This document shows positions 8,976 through 18,507 of a stretch of 64,000 bases of DNA, in pieces. Numbering within the stretch: the first letter of the stretch is position 1; every line of letters starts with the position of its first letter. The DNA is from Seleniibacterium sp963677135 (GTDB lineage Bacteria; Desulfobacterota; Desulfuromonadia; Desulfuromonadales; Geopsychrobacteraceae), in NCBI GenBank assembly GCA_963677135.2, contig CAXXLS010000001.1:44775-108774 (forward strand), in the 5' to 3' direction. The position numbers and the translations under genes were made by a program. The notes under the pieces were generated by a model that made no database searches, had not been told where the DNA came from, and worked only from the letters and a program-made list of their open reading frames with translations.

Positions 8976-10139
8976 ATGAATATTCACGAGTATCAGGCAA
9001 AGGCGATCCTACGCAATTTCGGCGTTCCCGTTCCGGACGGGCACGTCGTCTACAACAGCAACTCGGCGCGGGACTGGGCGAAGCGGCTCGGCGAAGGACC
9101 CTGGGCGGTAAAAGCCCAGATCCATGCCGGCGGCCGCGGTAAAGGAGGCGGAGTCAAAATCGCCAAAACCGCTGACGAGGTCAAAAAGTTCGCCCGGGAC
9201 ATGTTCGGCATGACCCTGGTGACTCACCAGACCGGACCCGAGGGCAAAATCGTCAAACGGGTCCTGGTGGAAAATGCCAGCAATATCGCAGACGAATTCT
9301 ATGTTTCCCTGCTGGTCGATCGGGCGACGGACAAGGTCACCCTGATGGCGTCTGCGGAAGGGGGGATGGATATAGAAGAAGTCGCGGCCAAGACGCCGGA
9401 AAAGATCTTCTTTGAAGCCATCGATCCGGTCATCGGCCTCACCGCCTTTCAGGCCCGCAAAGTCGGGTTCAAGCTGGGCTTTGCCATGCCCCAGGTGAAG
9501 CAGGCGGTACCGCTTTTGATGAACCTCTACAAGACCTTCGTCGAATCGGACTGCTCCCTGCTGGAGATCAACCCCCTGATCCTGACCGCCGAAGGGAAAT
9601 TGCTGTGCCTCGACGCCAAACTGAACTTCGACGACAACGCCCTGTTCCGTCATCTGCGTATTCGGGACCTGCGCGACTACGATGAAGAAGATCCGATGGA
9701 GATCGAAGCATCCCAGTACGATCTGTCCTACATCGCCCTCGACGGCAATATCGGCTGCATGGTCAATGGTGCGGGACTGGCCATGGCGACCATGGACATC
9801 ATCAAGCATTACGGCGGTGATCCTGCCAACTTTCTCGATGTCGGCGGCGGCGCCACCATCGAGCGGGTCACCGAGGCCTTCAAAATCATCCTCTCCGATG
9901 ACAAGGTCAAAGGGATTCTGGTCAATATCTTCGGCGGCATTATGAAATGCGACGTTATCGCCACCGGCATCATCGAGGCGGCCAAGCAGATCGGGGTGAC
10001 CGTGCCCCTGGTGGTCAGGCTGGAAGGGACCAATGTCGACCTCGGCAAGAAAATGCTGGCCGAATCCGGTCTGAACATTGTCAGTGCCGACGGCATGGCC
10101 GATGCCGCAGAAAAAATCGTCAAAGCCGTCAACGGATAA
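8976..10139 (+). CDS. sucC: Succinyl-CoA ligase (ADP-forming) subunit beta
   Basis: TCA-cycle enzyme subunit; with SucD it interconverts succinyl-CoA and succinate with ATP formation. The 387-residue protein begins MNIHEYQAKAILRNFGVPVP. It has the ATP-grasp region with VKAQIHAGGRGKGGGVK and the C-terminal ligase domain with GAGLAMATMDIIKHYGG and NIFGGIMKCD. Start ATG 8976 has a GAGAGG site. sucD starts 12 bases after its stop. The 206 bases upstream, after the fsa terminator, are A/T-rich near 8900-8930 and presumably hold the promoter. Confidence 0.97.
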   Translation: MNIHEYQAKAILRNFGVPVPDGHVVYNSNSARDWAKRLGEGPWAVKAQIHAGGRGKGGGVKIAKTADEVKKFARDMFGMTLVTHQTGPEGKIVKRVLVENASNIADEFYVSLLVDRATDKVTLMASAEGGMDIEEVAAKTPEKIFFEAIDPVIGLTAFQARKVGFKLGFAMPQVKQAVPLLMNLYKTFVESDCSLLEINPLILTAEGKLLCLDAKLNFDDNALFRHLRIRDLRDYDEEDPMEIEASQYDLSYIALDGNIGCMVNGAGLAMATMDIIKHYGGDPANFLDVGGGATIERVTEAFKIILSDDKVKGILVNIFGGIMKCDVIATGIIEAAKQIGVTVPLVVRLEGTNVDLGKKMLAESGLNIVSADGMADAAEKIVKAVNG

Positions 10140-10151
10140 GGAGAAGCTGCA

Positions 10152-11024
<873 letters not shown>

Positions 11025-11035
11025 CAGAAGCAGCC

Positions 11036-11069
11036 GCTGCCCGGACCAGACGACCGGCCTCCGGGCAGC
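11036..11069 (+). terminator. Hairpin after sucCD, weak terminator
   Basis: GCTGCCCGG (11036-11044) pairs perfectly with CCGGGCAGC (11061-11069). No T run follows, so it may be a processing or 3'-stabilising element, and the next gene could be read through. Confidence 0.5.
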
Positions 11070-11088
11070 GCTGAAAACACCCCCGAAC

Positions 11089-11559
11089 ATGTTGACTGTT
11101 CCCGTTCCCGGATTCCGCAGCCTGCAGCTCACCCACCTGGTTCTCGATTACAATGGGACTCTTGCCTGCGATGGCAGGATGCTTCCTGGCGTAGCGCTGC
11201 GGCTGGAGAGACTCGCCGCCCAGTTGGCCATCCATATCATCACGGCCGATACCTGTGGCACGGTTGCTGAGGAGATAAAAAAGCTGCCCTGCCACCTGGA
11301 AATCATCAAGGCAGCGGGGCAGGATGAAGTCAAAGACGCGTTCGTACGCCAGCTCGGGGCATCTCGGGTGGTTGCCGTTGGCAATGGTCGTAATGATCGC
11401 CTGATGCTCGAAAGCGCGGCCCTGGGACTGGCGGTCATGCAGGCGGAAGGAACCGCCAGGGAGACCATGATGGCCGCCGACGTTCTTCTCCCGGACATTT
11501 TAGCGGCCCTGGACCTGCTTCTGCATCCTCATCGCCTGATTGCCACCCTGCGCAATTGA
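11089..11559 (+). CDS. Soluble HAD-superfamily protein of the P-type-ATPase-like group
   Basis: A 156-residue HAD-fold protein resembling the soluble P-type ATPase-like family. Motif I is LVLDYNGTLA with nucleophile Asp20, but the usual second Asp (D-x-D) is Asn22. Motif III is Lys-like (IIKAAGQDE) and motif IV is VGNGRND. No metal-transport membrane domain is present. The missing second Asp, normally the general acid/base, makes ordinary phosphatase activity doubtful; P-type ATPases also lack it. Function unknown. It may be cotranscribed with sucCD, 64 bases upstream. Confidence 0.75.
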   Translation: MLTVPVPGFRSLQLTHLVLDYNGTLACDGRMLPGVALRLERLAAQLAIHIITADTCGTVAEEIKKLPCHLEIIKAAGQDEVKDAFVRQLGASRVVAVGNGRNDRLMLESAALGLAVMQAEGTARETMMAADVLLPDILAALDLLLHPHRLIATLRN

Positions 11560-11561
11560 AC

Positions 11562-11582
11562 CCTGGGCTCCGGGAGCCCAGG
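11562..11582. terminator. Hairpin between converging HAD and regulator genes
   Basis: CCTGGGCTC (11562-11570) pairs with GAGCCCAGG (11574-11582) with a three-base loop. It lies between two convergent genes and could serve both strands, although no T run is present. Confidence 0.5.
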
Positions 11583-11586
11583 TCCG

Positions 11587-11982
11587 TTACATTCTCAAGT
11601 CGTCGGCAAGACTGGTAATCAACTTCTCGATCTTCAGCTTGGCCATACCAATGCCATTATCGTTATTCAGGGCCAGAACCATGTGGATGTGGGCCTTGCC
11701 GGGTTCGGTCTTGACCGGATCATTCCCCTCGTTGAGACAACGGGCCAGGATATGGGCCGATTCAGCTTCAACATGCACCAGGCGGCCGCGCCCGACACCC
11801 ATTTCGCTGGATGCCTTCTGGGCATTCATCAGCATATTGTTTGCAAGAATACCGAGTTCTTTCATATTCCCCTGCATATCGCCGGTCATGATGGCCAGCG
11901 ACTCGCCGGTCGGGGTGAAGATGCCGACCCCGGCAAAACCGTCAATACCTTCAAATTCCTTCAGTTTTTCCTGGATGCCCAT
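11587..11982 (-). CDS. Possible separate Roadblock/LC7 protein from an internal start
   Basis: Within the regulator above, ATG at 11982 (Met271, MGIQEKLKEFEG) is preceded by AGAGGAG at a good distance. Translation from here would give a 131-residue stand-alone Roadblock protein, the usual length of free members of this family. The sequence therefore allows two products from one frame. Alternatively, this is an old gene fusion that kept its ribosome site. Seen: the site and the domain boundary. Inferred: its use. Confidence 0.35.
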   Translation of the reverse strand: MGIQEKLKEFEGIDGFAGVGIFTPTGESLAIMTGDMQGNMKELGILANNMLMNAQKASSEMGVGRGRLVHVEAESAHILARCLNEGNDPVKTEPGKAHIHMVLALNNDNGIGMAKLKIEKLITSLADDLRM

Positions 11983-12792
11983 ACGCTTCTCCTCTGTTTG
12001 ATGGATAAGGTTGCTCCCGGTCAGATGAGCAGGGAAGTCCCGACCATCTTCTTCACCGGGTGAAGACAATTGGTGTGCCGCTGCGGAAATACGGTCCGCA
12101 GGCCTATTGCGCTGCTGCTGACGATTTTGTTCATCCTGCCGGCGCATTGACTCAAGCAGAATATGACTGAGGGGATCATGGATGTGCCGCTCCAGTTTTG
12201 TTTTACCGGGAGACATTTCTATCCCCACTTCTTCCCATGAAAAAATCTCGAAAGCCGCTGCTTCGCCCGTTAGCTGGTCGCTTCTGGCATCGACCAGGCT
12301 CCCTTCGATGAAAAAAAGGGTTCCGATTTTGTCCTGAGCTGAAACCTGCAGCGAACAGGTTTTGTTTTCCAGTTCGATCAACTGGGCAAACGTCGGCAGG
12401 GTAATCCCTTCCACAAACCCTTTGGCTCGATGGTTCAGACAGGCCCTGATCTTCGCTGTCATGGTCTCGAGATCGGTCGGCTTCTCCAGGTACTGAATCG
12501 AACCCAGCTGCTGTAACTGCGCTTCAATGTCCGGCGTCCCGAAAGCGGTCATGACGATGACCGGCACCTGGGGATGCCTGCTTCTGACCTGAGCCAACAA
12601 TTCGAAGCCATCCATCTTGGGCATTTTCAGATCGGTTATCAGCAGATCGACGGCCGTATCGTCCATGATTTTCAGCGCCGCAAGACCATCATGGGCCGTC
12701 AGCACCCTGACGTTGGCGAGTCTATGGACAAGCCCCTGAGTCAAACTCAGCAGGAACTTTTTCTCGTCATCGACAATCAACACCTGCTTCAT
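11587..12792 (-). CDS. Response regulator: REC-PATAN(DUF4388)-Roadblock/LC7 fusion
   Basis: Cytosolic 401-residue signalling protein. Residues 1-120 form a receiver (phospho-acceptor Asp54 in LLITDLKMPKMDG; Lys in QYLEKP). Residues about 130-220 resemble the PATAN/DUF4388 module (TFAQLIELENKTCSLQV, FFIEGSLVDA). A polar Gln-rich linker follows, and residues 271-401 form a Roadblock/LC7 domain (GFAGVGIFTPTGESLAI), a fold that often regulates small GTPases such as MglA. Start ATG 12792 is preferred over an upstream in-frame codon because GGAGGA lies eight bases before it. A second SD-like AGAGGAG precedes in-frame ATG 11982. No MglA-type GTPase lies in the window. Confidence 0.85.
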   Translation of the reverse strand: MKQVLIVDDEKKFLLSLTQGLVHRLANVRVLTAHDGLAALKIMDDTAVDLLITDLKMPKMDGFELLAQVRSRHPQVPVIVMTAFGTPDIEAQLQQLGSIQYLEKPTDLETMTAKIRACLNHRAKGFVEGITLPTFAQLIELENKTCSLQVSAQDKIGTLFFIEGSLVDARSDQLTGEAAAFEIFSWEEVGIEMSPGKTKLERHIHDPLSHILLESMRRQDEQNRQQQRNRPADRISAAAHQLSSPGEEDGRDFPAHLTGSNLIHQTEEKRMGIQEKLKEFEGIDGFAGVGIFTPTGESLAIMTGDMQGNMKELGILANNMLMNAQKASSEMGVGRGRLVHVEAESAHILARCLNEGNDPVKTEPGKAHIHMVLALNNDNGIGMAKLKIEKLITSLADDLRM

Positions 12793-12822
12793 CACAAAGA
12801 TCCTCCGGATAACGGTATCCAC

Positions 12823-12998
12823 TACAGGAGCAAGGCCCGTTCCAATTCCGGGAATTCTAAGGAGACTTCAGGCAACCCGTTTATAACACTGATGGATGCG
12901 CAGAGACCGCTGGAGGGGGATCCTCATCAAGCGGTCCAGATTGACCTTGTGGGTCAACCTGGACCGGTCATTCTGAGCTGGAGAAATGCGCGAAATGC
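12823..12998 (-). other. Intergenic stretch with hairpins between two regulator genes
   Basis: CCAGATTGACC (12936-12946) pairs with GGTCAACCTGG (12952-12962) apart from one mismatch. A GACCGCT/AGCGGTC pair lies beside it. There is no clear T run on the minus strand. It may attenuate transcription from the sigma-54 regulator into the REC-PATAN-Roadblock gene. Confidence 0.45.
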
Positions 12999-14348
12999 TT
13001 AACGGTAGGTTTTCAGTTTCCGTTTCAATGTGGACAGCGGCACATCCAGGACTTTTGCTGTCCGGGTGATGTTTCCGGACATGCGGGCAAGCACCGAAAG
13101 AATATAGTCCCTGACCAGGTCATCCAGCGGCAGGACCGGCTCTGCCAGGTTGCCTTCGGACGATTTCGAAGAAGAGATTTCAGGATTGGCGGCCAGCAGG
13201 CGGGACGGATAAATGCTACCGTCCTGGTGAAAAATCACAGCCCTTTCAATGATATTTTTCAACTCTCTTACATTCCCCGGCCATGGGTATTCAGCGAGTT
13301 GCCGAAGTTCCGAGGCGGGCAGCTCAAAGTCTTTTCCGTTGGGAATCTGAGCGAGAAAATGCTGGCACAGAAGGGGGATGTCCTGCTTGCGCTCACGCAG
13401 CGGCGGCAGATGGAGCCTGATGACATTCAACCGGAAATAGAGGTCCTCGCGAAATTTTTTCCCGCGAACGGCTTCTTCCAGGTCCATATTCGTCGCCGCG
13501 ATGACCCGGACGTCCACCGGAATGGTACGGTGCCCTCCCAGCCTCCTCAGGCTGCCCTCTTCCAGGACGCTCAGTAATTTGGCCTGCAAATGGAGAGGCA
13601 TCTCGCCGATCTCGTCCAGCAGCAGGGTCCCGCCTTCGGCCATTTCGAAAATCCCCTTGCGGCTGCTATCCGCCCCGGTATAGGCCCCCTTTTCAGTGCC
13701 GAACAATTCCGCCTCTATCAGATGTTCTGGCAACGCCGCACAGTTGATGCTCAAAAAAGCGCCCGGTCTGCCACCGCCATGGTAATGAATGAATTTCGCC
13801 ATGACGTTTTTGCCGGTTCCCGTTTCCCCGGTAATGATCATGGGCGCCAGAGAAGAGGCTGCTCGCCTGGCAATATCCTCCGATTCAAGCAAGCCGCCAC
13901 CGTTCACCAGGATCGTCCCGACCTGATCGCGCCGGCGCTTGTAATTCTGCAGCTGCGCCACCTTTTCCAGTTCCTGCGTTCGCAACGCCCGGACGACGGC
14001 GAGACGCAGTTCCTCAAGCTCGAACGGTTTGGACAGGTAATCATGAGCTCCGACCTTGATACCTCGAACCGCATTTTCGAAACTGGGATATGCGGTGATG
14101 AAAATCACCTTGGTCTGTTCATTGGCCTCCAGAATCATGGGGCAGAAGTCGCGCCCCTCGCCGTCGGGAAGCTTCTGATCCAGCAGGACAACATCCACAG
14201 GCTCCTCGAGGCAGTGCGCAATCCCGTCGGTACCGGTATGGGCCACCTTGACCCTGATTCCACCCTGGCCAAGATAACCCTGAACCAGGTCACACAGCAC
14301 CCGGTCATCATCAATAATCAGTAGTTTCCCGGTTTTTTCCACTGTCAT
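12999..14348 (-). CDS. Sigma-54-dependent NtrC-family response regulator
   Basis: A 449-residue enhancer-binding activator. It has an N-terminal receiver (Asp57 in VVLLDQKLPDGEG), then an AAA+ domain with Walker A GETGTGKN, then a C-terminal Fis-type helix-turn-helix (ITRTAKVLDVPLSTLKRKL). The sigma-54 contact loop reads GAYTGA instead of GAFTGA, a conservative change. Two ATGs are possible; 14348 is better spaced from the GGAGGGG site than 14354. Its start overlaps the end of the upstream kinase gene by about 38 bases, so the two are cotranscribed and surely form a two-component pair. Confidence 0.93.
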   Translation of the reverse strand: MTVEKTGKLLIIDDDRVLCDLVQGYLGQGGIRVKVAHTGTDGIAHCLEEPVDVVLLDQKLPDGEGRDFCPMILEANEQTKVIFITAYPSFENAVRGIKVGAHDYLSKPFELEELRLAVVRALRTQELEKVAQLQNYKRRRDQVGTILVNGGGLLESEDIARRAASSLAPMIITGETGTGKNVMAKFIHYHGGGRPGAFLSINCAALPEHLIEAELFGTEKGAYTGADSSRKGIFEMAEGGTLLLDEIGEMPLHLQAKLLSVLEEGSLRRLGGHRTIPVDVRVIAATNMDLEEAVRGKKFREDLYFRLNVIRLHLPPLRERKQDIPLLCQHFLAQIPNGKDFELPASELRQLAEYPWPGNVRELKNIIERAVIFHQDGSIYPSRLLAANPEISSSKSSEGNLAEPVLPLDDLVRDYILSVLARMSGNITRTAKVLDVPLSTLKRKLKTYR

Positions 14349-15420
14349 TGTCATCCCCCTCCGGTATGGAAATATCGACCGTGACCCCTTCACTGCGGTT
14401 ATTCCTGATATCAATGGTACAGTTCATCTGGGCGAGCATTTTGCGGCTTATCACCAGTCCGAGCCCGGTCCCCTGAGTTTTGGTGGTAAAGAACGGCTTG
14501 AAGATCTCCTGCAGTTTCGACTCCGGCACCCCGCATCCCGTATCCCTGATCCGGACCCACAGAAATCCCTGCTGCCTGACGGTACTGAGCTCGATAATCT
14601 TTTTCTCGCTGTGCAGCATCGCATCCGCAGCGTTGGTGAAGATGTTCAGCAAAACCTGCTGGAGAGCCCGCGGATCGACATAGGCCCTCTGGGCATGCGG
14701 ATGGAATGTGGTATTGATCCGTATGCCGTTTTTTGAGAAATCGGACCAGACCAGGGAGACAAACCGGTCCAGAAATTCGCTCAGATTGATATGTTCCGGC
14801 ACTGGTTTCTCATACATGTTGATGTTTCGAAGGCTGTTCAGAAGATATTCGACACGCAGCAGCTCCTCCATGGAGCGCTCAACGAACTCAAGGATGGTTT
14901 CCCGGGAAAAATCATGAATATTTTCCCTTAAAACGCTCAAGGCCATTTTTGCCGAATTAATCGGATTGCCGATCTCATGACGAATACCGGAAAAGACGTA
15001 GCCGAGGTTATCCATGGTGTTGACAGCGTTGGCAATCGATTCCAGCCTCATTTTTTCGGTAATATTGCGAATGAAAGCCCACAGGAAGCGTTCTCCCGGG
15101 ATGGGATAGATGGAATAACCCAGAAGTTTGTCATGAAGACGCAGTTCGAAAGTCTGCCCGGCCCAGCTATCGGCGACAGGCAGTCCCCGGGACAAAAGAA
15201 GCGCTTTCAGGTGGGGATAATTCTGGGCGCCCTTATTCTCTTCCAGCAACTCCACGGCACAGGGATTGGAGAAGACAATTTCTTCTTTCACCAGATCGAA
15301 AACGATGATTCCCAGATCGATATTCTCTAAGATCTCTGCGTAGATACAGACTCCCGGACAGGTTTTTTTACCAATCGGACACAGCCCCGCTTCCCGACAC
15401 GTTGTCGCCTCGCTCGCCAT
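14311..15420 (-). CDS. Cytosolic PAS-domain histidine kinase with N-terminal cysteine cluster
   Basis: A 369-residue sensor kinase with no membrane segment. Residues 1-27 contain Cys8, Cys14, Cys21 and Cys25. A PAS domain spans about 28-125. The phospho-accepting His148 is in SGIRHEIGNPINS, and the HATPase domain has DTGCGVPESKL and GTGLGLVISRKML. The Cys cluster before PAS could bind an Fe-S centre, zinc or heme, or act as a redox switch; this is inference. It overlaps the NtrC-type partner downstream and is divergent from a second NtrC-type regulator. Confidence 0.92.
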   Translation of the reverse strand: MASEATTCREAGLCPIGKKTCPGVCIYAEILENIDLGIIVFDLVKEEIVFSNPCAVELLEENKGAQNYPHLKALLLSRGLPVADSWAGQTFELRLHDKLLGYSIYPIPGERFLWAFIRNITEKMRLESIANAVNTMDNLGYVFSGIRHEIGNPINSAKMALSVLRENIHDFSRETILEFVERSMEELLRVEYLLNSLRNINMYEKPVPEHINLSEFLDRFVSLVWSDFSKNGIRINTTFHPHAQRAYVDPRALQQVLLNIFTNAADAMLHSEKKIIELSTVRQQGFLWVRIRDTGCGVPESKLQEIFKPFFTTKTQGTGLGLVISRKMLAQMNCTIDIRNNRSEGVTVDISIPEGDDNDSGKNRETTDY

Positions 15421-15668
15421 GGATCCCCGGCTCCTTTACATTTAAGACAGGTGCTTTTCTCGCCGCCTTCTGCGTCATCGGTGATAAATTTACCTTAAGC
15501 TATTAAAACTAACCGAGAAATAGCTATTGTCAAATCACCTGTTTTTTTCATACTGTTCATAGGAATCAACTGTCTTGCGCAAGAACGGCCCGACCCCATC
15601 CGCTTTACAAAATGGACAAGTGGGTCGCCGCCCCTTCAGAAAGGGGCAACCTTGATCGGGGGTTAACA

Positions 15669-17030
15669 ATGTCAGGTCAATTCCGCAATCTGCTCGTCGT
15701 CGATGATGAAGCCTCCATGCGCCACATGCTGCGCCTGGTCCTCGAACAGCACCAGTTTCGGGTCAGCGAGGCCCGCAACGGCGCTGAAGCCGTCAATCTG
15801 CTGTACAAGGAGAAGTTCGACGCGATCCTGTCCGATATCCGCATGCCGGATATGGATGGCCTGACCTTTCTGGAACAGCCCGAAGTCAGGGGCAGTGGCT
15901 GTACGGTGATCATGATGAGTGCCTACGGCAGTATCGATACGGCGTTGGAATGCATCAAGCGTGGCGCCTACGATTATATTTCCAAGCCCTTCAAGCCGGA
16001 TGAAGTGGTGCTGACCCTGCGCAAGGCCGAAGAACGGCAGCAGCTCAGAAGCGAAAACCAGCAGCTCAAAAAAGCGCTTTCGAAACAGGATCTCTCTTTC
16101 CATATCGATGATATCGTGCACGCCAGCCGGAAAATGCGGGATATCCTGACTCTGGTCCGGGCCGCGGCAAAAGCGGACTCGTCAGTGCTGATCCACGGCG
16201 AAACGGGGACCGGCAAAGAACTCATCGCGAAAGCCCTGCACAGCGAAAGTGGCCGGAAAGGCCCCTTTTTGGCCATCAATTGCAGTGCGATTACCGCCGG
16301 ACTCCTGGAAAGTGAACTCTTCGGCCATGTCAAAGGCGCCTTTACCGGGGCCGACCGGGACAAGCAGGGGCTCTTCTCCACCGCCAATGGCGGAACCCTG
16401 TTTCTTGATGAAATCGCCGACCTGCCCCTGGATCTGCAACCCAAGCTGCTGCGGGTTCTCCAGGAAAATGAAATACGCAAGGTCGGGGCCACCAGGTCGG
16501 AGCCGATCGACACCCGGGTTATCGCGGCCAGCGGTGCGAGCCTTCACAAGCTGGTGGAAACCAGGCAGTTCCGCCAGGATCTTTTCTTCCGGCTGGCGGT
16601 GGTCGATATCAACCTTCCCCCCCTGCGGGAACGTCCGGAAGATATTCTCCCGCTGACAGACTACTTCCTGAAGCGGATCTGCACCCGCGAGGGACGTCCC
16701 GTCCCGGCCCTGACCGAGGAATCGAAACAGAGCCTGGCGCGCTACGCCTGGCCAGGCAACGTCCGGGAACTGGAAAATTATCTGGAGAAGGCCCTGATCT
16801 TCAGCCACGGGGACACCCTGACCCTCCCCCCTTTGCGGCTGCGCCAATCCAATCCTGCGGAATTCAGTGCCGAGGAATATTCCCTCAAAATCGCCGCGCG
16901 TCGCCTGGAACAGGAATACATCCGCAAGGCCCTGGCCAGAACCGAGGGCAACCGCACCCAGGCCGCAGCCCTGCTGGAAATCAGTCTGCGCTCACTGATG
17001 TACAAACTCAAGGAATACGGTATCGAGTAA
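15669..17030 (+). CDS. Sigma-54-dependent NtrC-family response regulator
   Basis: A 453-residue activator with a receiver (Asp56 in AILSDIRMPDMDG), AAA+ domain (GETGTGKE, intact GAFTGA loop, GGTLFLDEIADLPLD) and Fis-type HTH (NRTQAAALLEISLRSLMYKL). Start ATG 15669 has a GGGGG-rich site eight bases upstream; the frame is open to 15612 but lacks family similarity there. The Walker-B/sensor stretch reads VIAASGASL instead of the usual AATN. It is divergent from the kinase/regulator pair across about 250 bases, so the same kinase or an unlinked one could feed it. Confidence 0.92.
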   Translation: MSGQFRNLLVVDDEASMRHMLRLVLEQHQFRVSEARNGAEAVNLLYKEKFDAILSDIRMPDMDGLTFLEQPEVRGSGCTVIMMSAYGSIDTALECIKRGAYDYISKPFKPDEVVLTLRKAEERQQLRSENQQLKKALSKQDLSFHIDDIVHASRKMRDILTLVRAAAKADSSVLIHGETGTGKELIAKALHSESGRKGPFLAINCSAITAGLLESELFGHVKGAFTGADRDKQGLFSTANGGTLFLDEIADLPLDLQPKLLRVLQENEIRKVGATRSEPIDTRVIAASGASLHKLVETRQFRQDLFFRLAVVDINLPPLRERPEDILPLTDYFLKRICTREGRPVPALTEESKQSLARYAWPGNVRELENYLEKALIFSHGDTLTLPPLRLRQSNPAEFSAEEYSLKIAARRLEQEYIRKALARTEGNRTQAAALLEISLRSLMYKLKEYGIE

Positions 17031-17093
17031 AAAAATCTGCGGTGACCCGGGCCATTCTTCCCCCGGGTGACCACATCCGTGTTCAGACAGAAA

Positions 17094-17777
17094 CTACAAC
17101 AGTCCCCGGTCAGCGAAGCTGACATACTCCCCCTTGCCGATGATGACATGATCCAGGACCCGCACGCCCATGAGCTCCCCGACCTGCTTGAGACGCGCGG
17201 TGATTTCGATATCCTCACGACTGGGGGTCGGATCCCCGGACGGGTGATTATGGACAAACAGGACCGCGGCGGCGGATTCCCTGAGGACCGGGGAGAAAAC
17301 CTCCCGGGGGTGAACGATGCTGGCGGTCAGGCTTCCTTCGGAAACCTGGACCTCGCGAATGAGGCGATTCTTGGTATCGAGGAGCAGCGCCACGAACACT
17401 TCCTTGCGGTAATCGCAGAGGCGTTCGTGGAAATGCAGAAAGGCGTCCTCGGATGAACGGTAGGCCTGCCCGGGTTGCAGCCGCTGATCGGAAAAGCGCC
17501 GGGCGATCTGGAACAGGGCCTGGATTTCAGCTGCTTTCGCCGGCCCGATGCCAGGCTGTTGGCAAAGTTCACTGATGCTTGCCGCGGCCAGATGTCGCAA
17601 TGAACCGAACCGGGCGAGCAGCTGCCTGGCCAGATCCAGGGCACTGACTTTTCCGGCTGCGGCACCCGTCCGGATGATCAGTGCCAGCAATTCGGCATCG
17701 CTGAGTTTTTCGGCTCCCAGTTGCAGTAACTTCTCACGCGGACGCTCCTCCGCAGGCCAATCCTTGATGGTTCGCAT
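17094..17777 (-). CDS. radC: RadC-family JAMM/MPN+ protein
   Basis: A 227-residue protein with an N-terminal helix-hairpin-helix part (LCQQPGIGPAKAAEIQALF, residues 71-89) and a C-terminal JAMM domain. The metal motif is complete: His176, His178, Ser187 and Asp190 in HNHPSGDPTPSRED. Despite the historic name, a DNA-repair role is not firmly shown; JAMM proteins are often metallo-isopeptidases. Start ATG 17777 has GGGGGGAA five bases upstream; an earlier in-frame codon adds 22 residues of no similarity. A second JAMM domain of the same type occurs in the helicase gene about 4 kb away. Confidence 0.93.
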   Translation of the reverse strand: MRTIKDWPAEERPREKLLQLGAEKLSDAELLALIIRTGAAAGKVSALDLARQLLARFGSLRHLAAASISELCQQPGIGPAKAAEIQALFQIARRFSDQRLQPGQAYRSSEDAFLHFHERLCDYRKEVFVALLLDTKNRLIREVQVSEGSLTASIVHPREVFSPVLRESAAAVLFVHNHPSGDPTPSREDIEITARLKQVGELMGVRVLDHVIIGKGEYVSFADRGLL

Positions 17778-17904
17778 GGTTCCCCCCCTTACCGGCGAAT
17801 TTTTGAACGGATAGATGATGACCTTCGTCAGGTCGGCAATCAAAACGGACCGCCTAGAGAGCAGTCCGTCTTCACCTGCATGACATTATAATGTGGGCTT
17901 ATGA

Positions 17905-18402
17905 CTATTCTCTGACAAAGGTGTCGATGTCAGATTCGTGCGGCATGCCCATGAAACGGGCGTATTCGGATTCGATGATCGCATAATGCTTGTGGCTTTC
18001 AGCGGCCATCTGTTCGAAAACCGTTCTCACCCCCGGATCGACGATCTTTTTGGCCTTGCCGCGCAGCAGGTTTTCGATCTCCTGCTCCTTGTTCAGAGCG
18101 ATCTCCCGGGCGCGTCGCTCTTTGACCTCGGCGTTGATGACACCGCCAAGCTCCTTAAGCACCGCGCTTTCCTCCTGGCAGGGCGTGTTCAGAAACTCAT
18201 CAAGAGTCCCGAATTCGGTCCCCCGGTAGTAACGGAAAAACTGGCTGACATGATCTTTTTTTTCTCCGGCCAGCCGGGAAAAGACTTTCTTGCCCCCGGC
18301 ATCTTCGACCATATCCGCAGCTTTCTGATAAAAGCACATGAGTTTCTTGGCATTCTCGACAGCCAGCCTGATCGCTTCCTGATGCATCATCTCCTGGGGC
18401 AT
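17905..18402 (-). CDS. Ferritin-like / rubrerythrin-type diiron protein
   Basis: A 165-residue all-helical protein with metal-ligand-like Glu and ExxH clusters (EAIRLAVENAKK; AGEKKDHVSQF; KEQEIENLL; AAESHKHYAIIESEY), as in the ferritin-like four-helix fold. No C-terminal rubredoxin domain is present, so it is not a classical rubrerythrin. The likely role is iron or peroxide handling in the cytosol; exact activity unknown. Start ATG 18402 is chosen for the GGAGG site seven bases before it; an upstream in-frame codon would add 25 unrelated residues. Confidence 0.8.
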   Translation of the reverse strand: MPQEMMHQEAIRLAVENAKKLMCFYQKAADMVEDAGGKKVFSRLAGEKKDHVSQFFRYYRGTEFGTLDEFLNTPCQEESAVLKELGGVINAEVKERRAREIALNKEQEIENLLRGKAKKIVDPGVRTVFEQMAAESHKHYAIIESEYARFMGMPHESDIDTFVRE

Positions 18403-18507
18403 AGGCACCTCCGTACCGGACGGGTTGGTTATCCAGATCTCTTCTATAAAAAATAGCCGAGACCGGCACCTTGTCAATCCCCTAAGCAGCTAACTTAACG
18501 CCATTTT

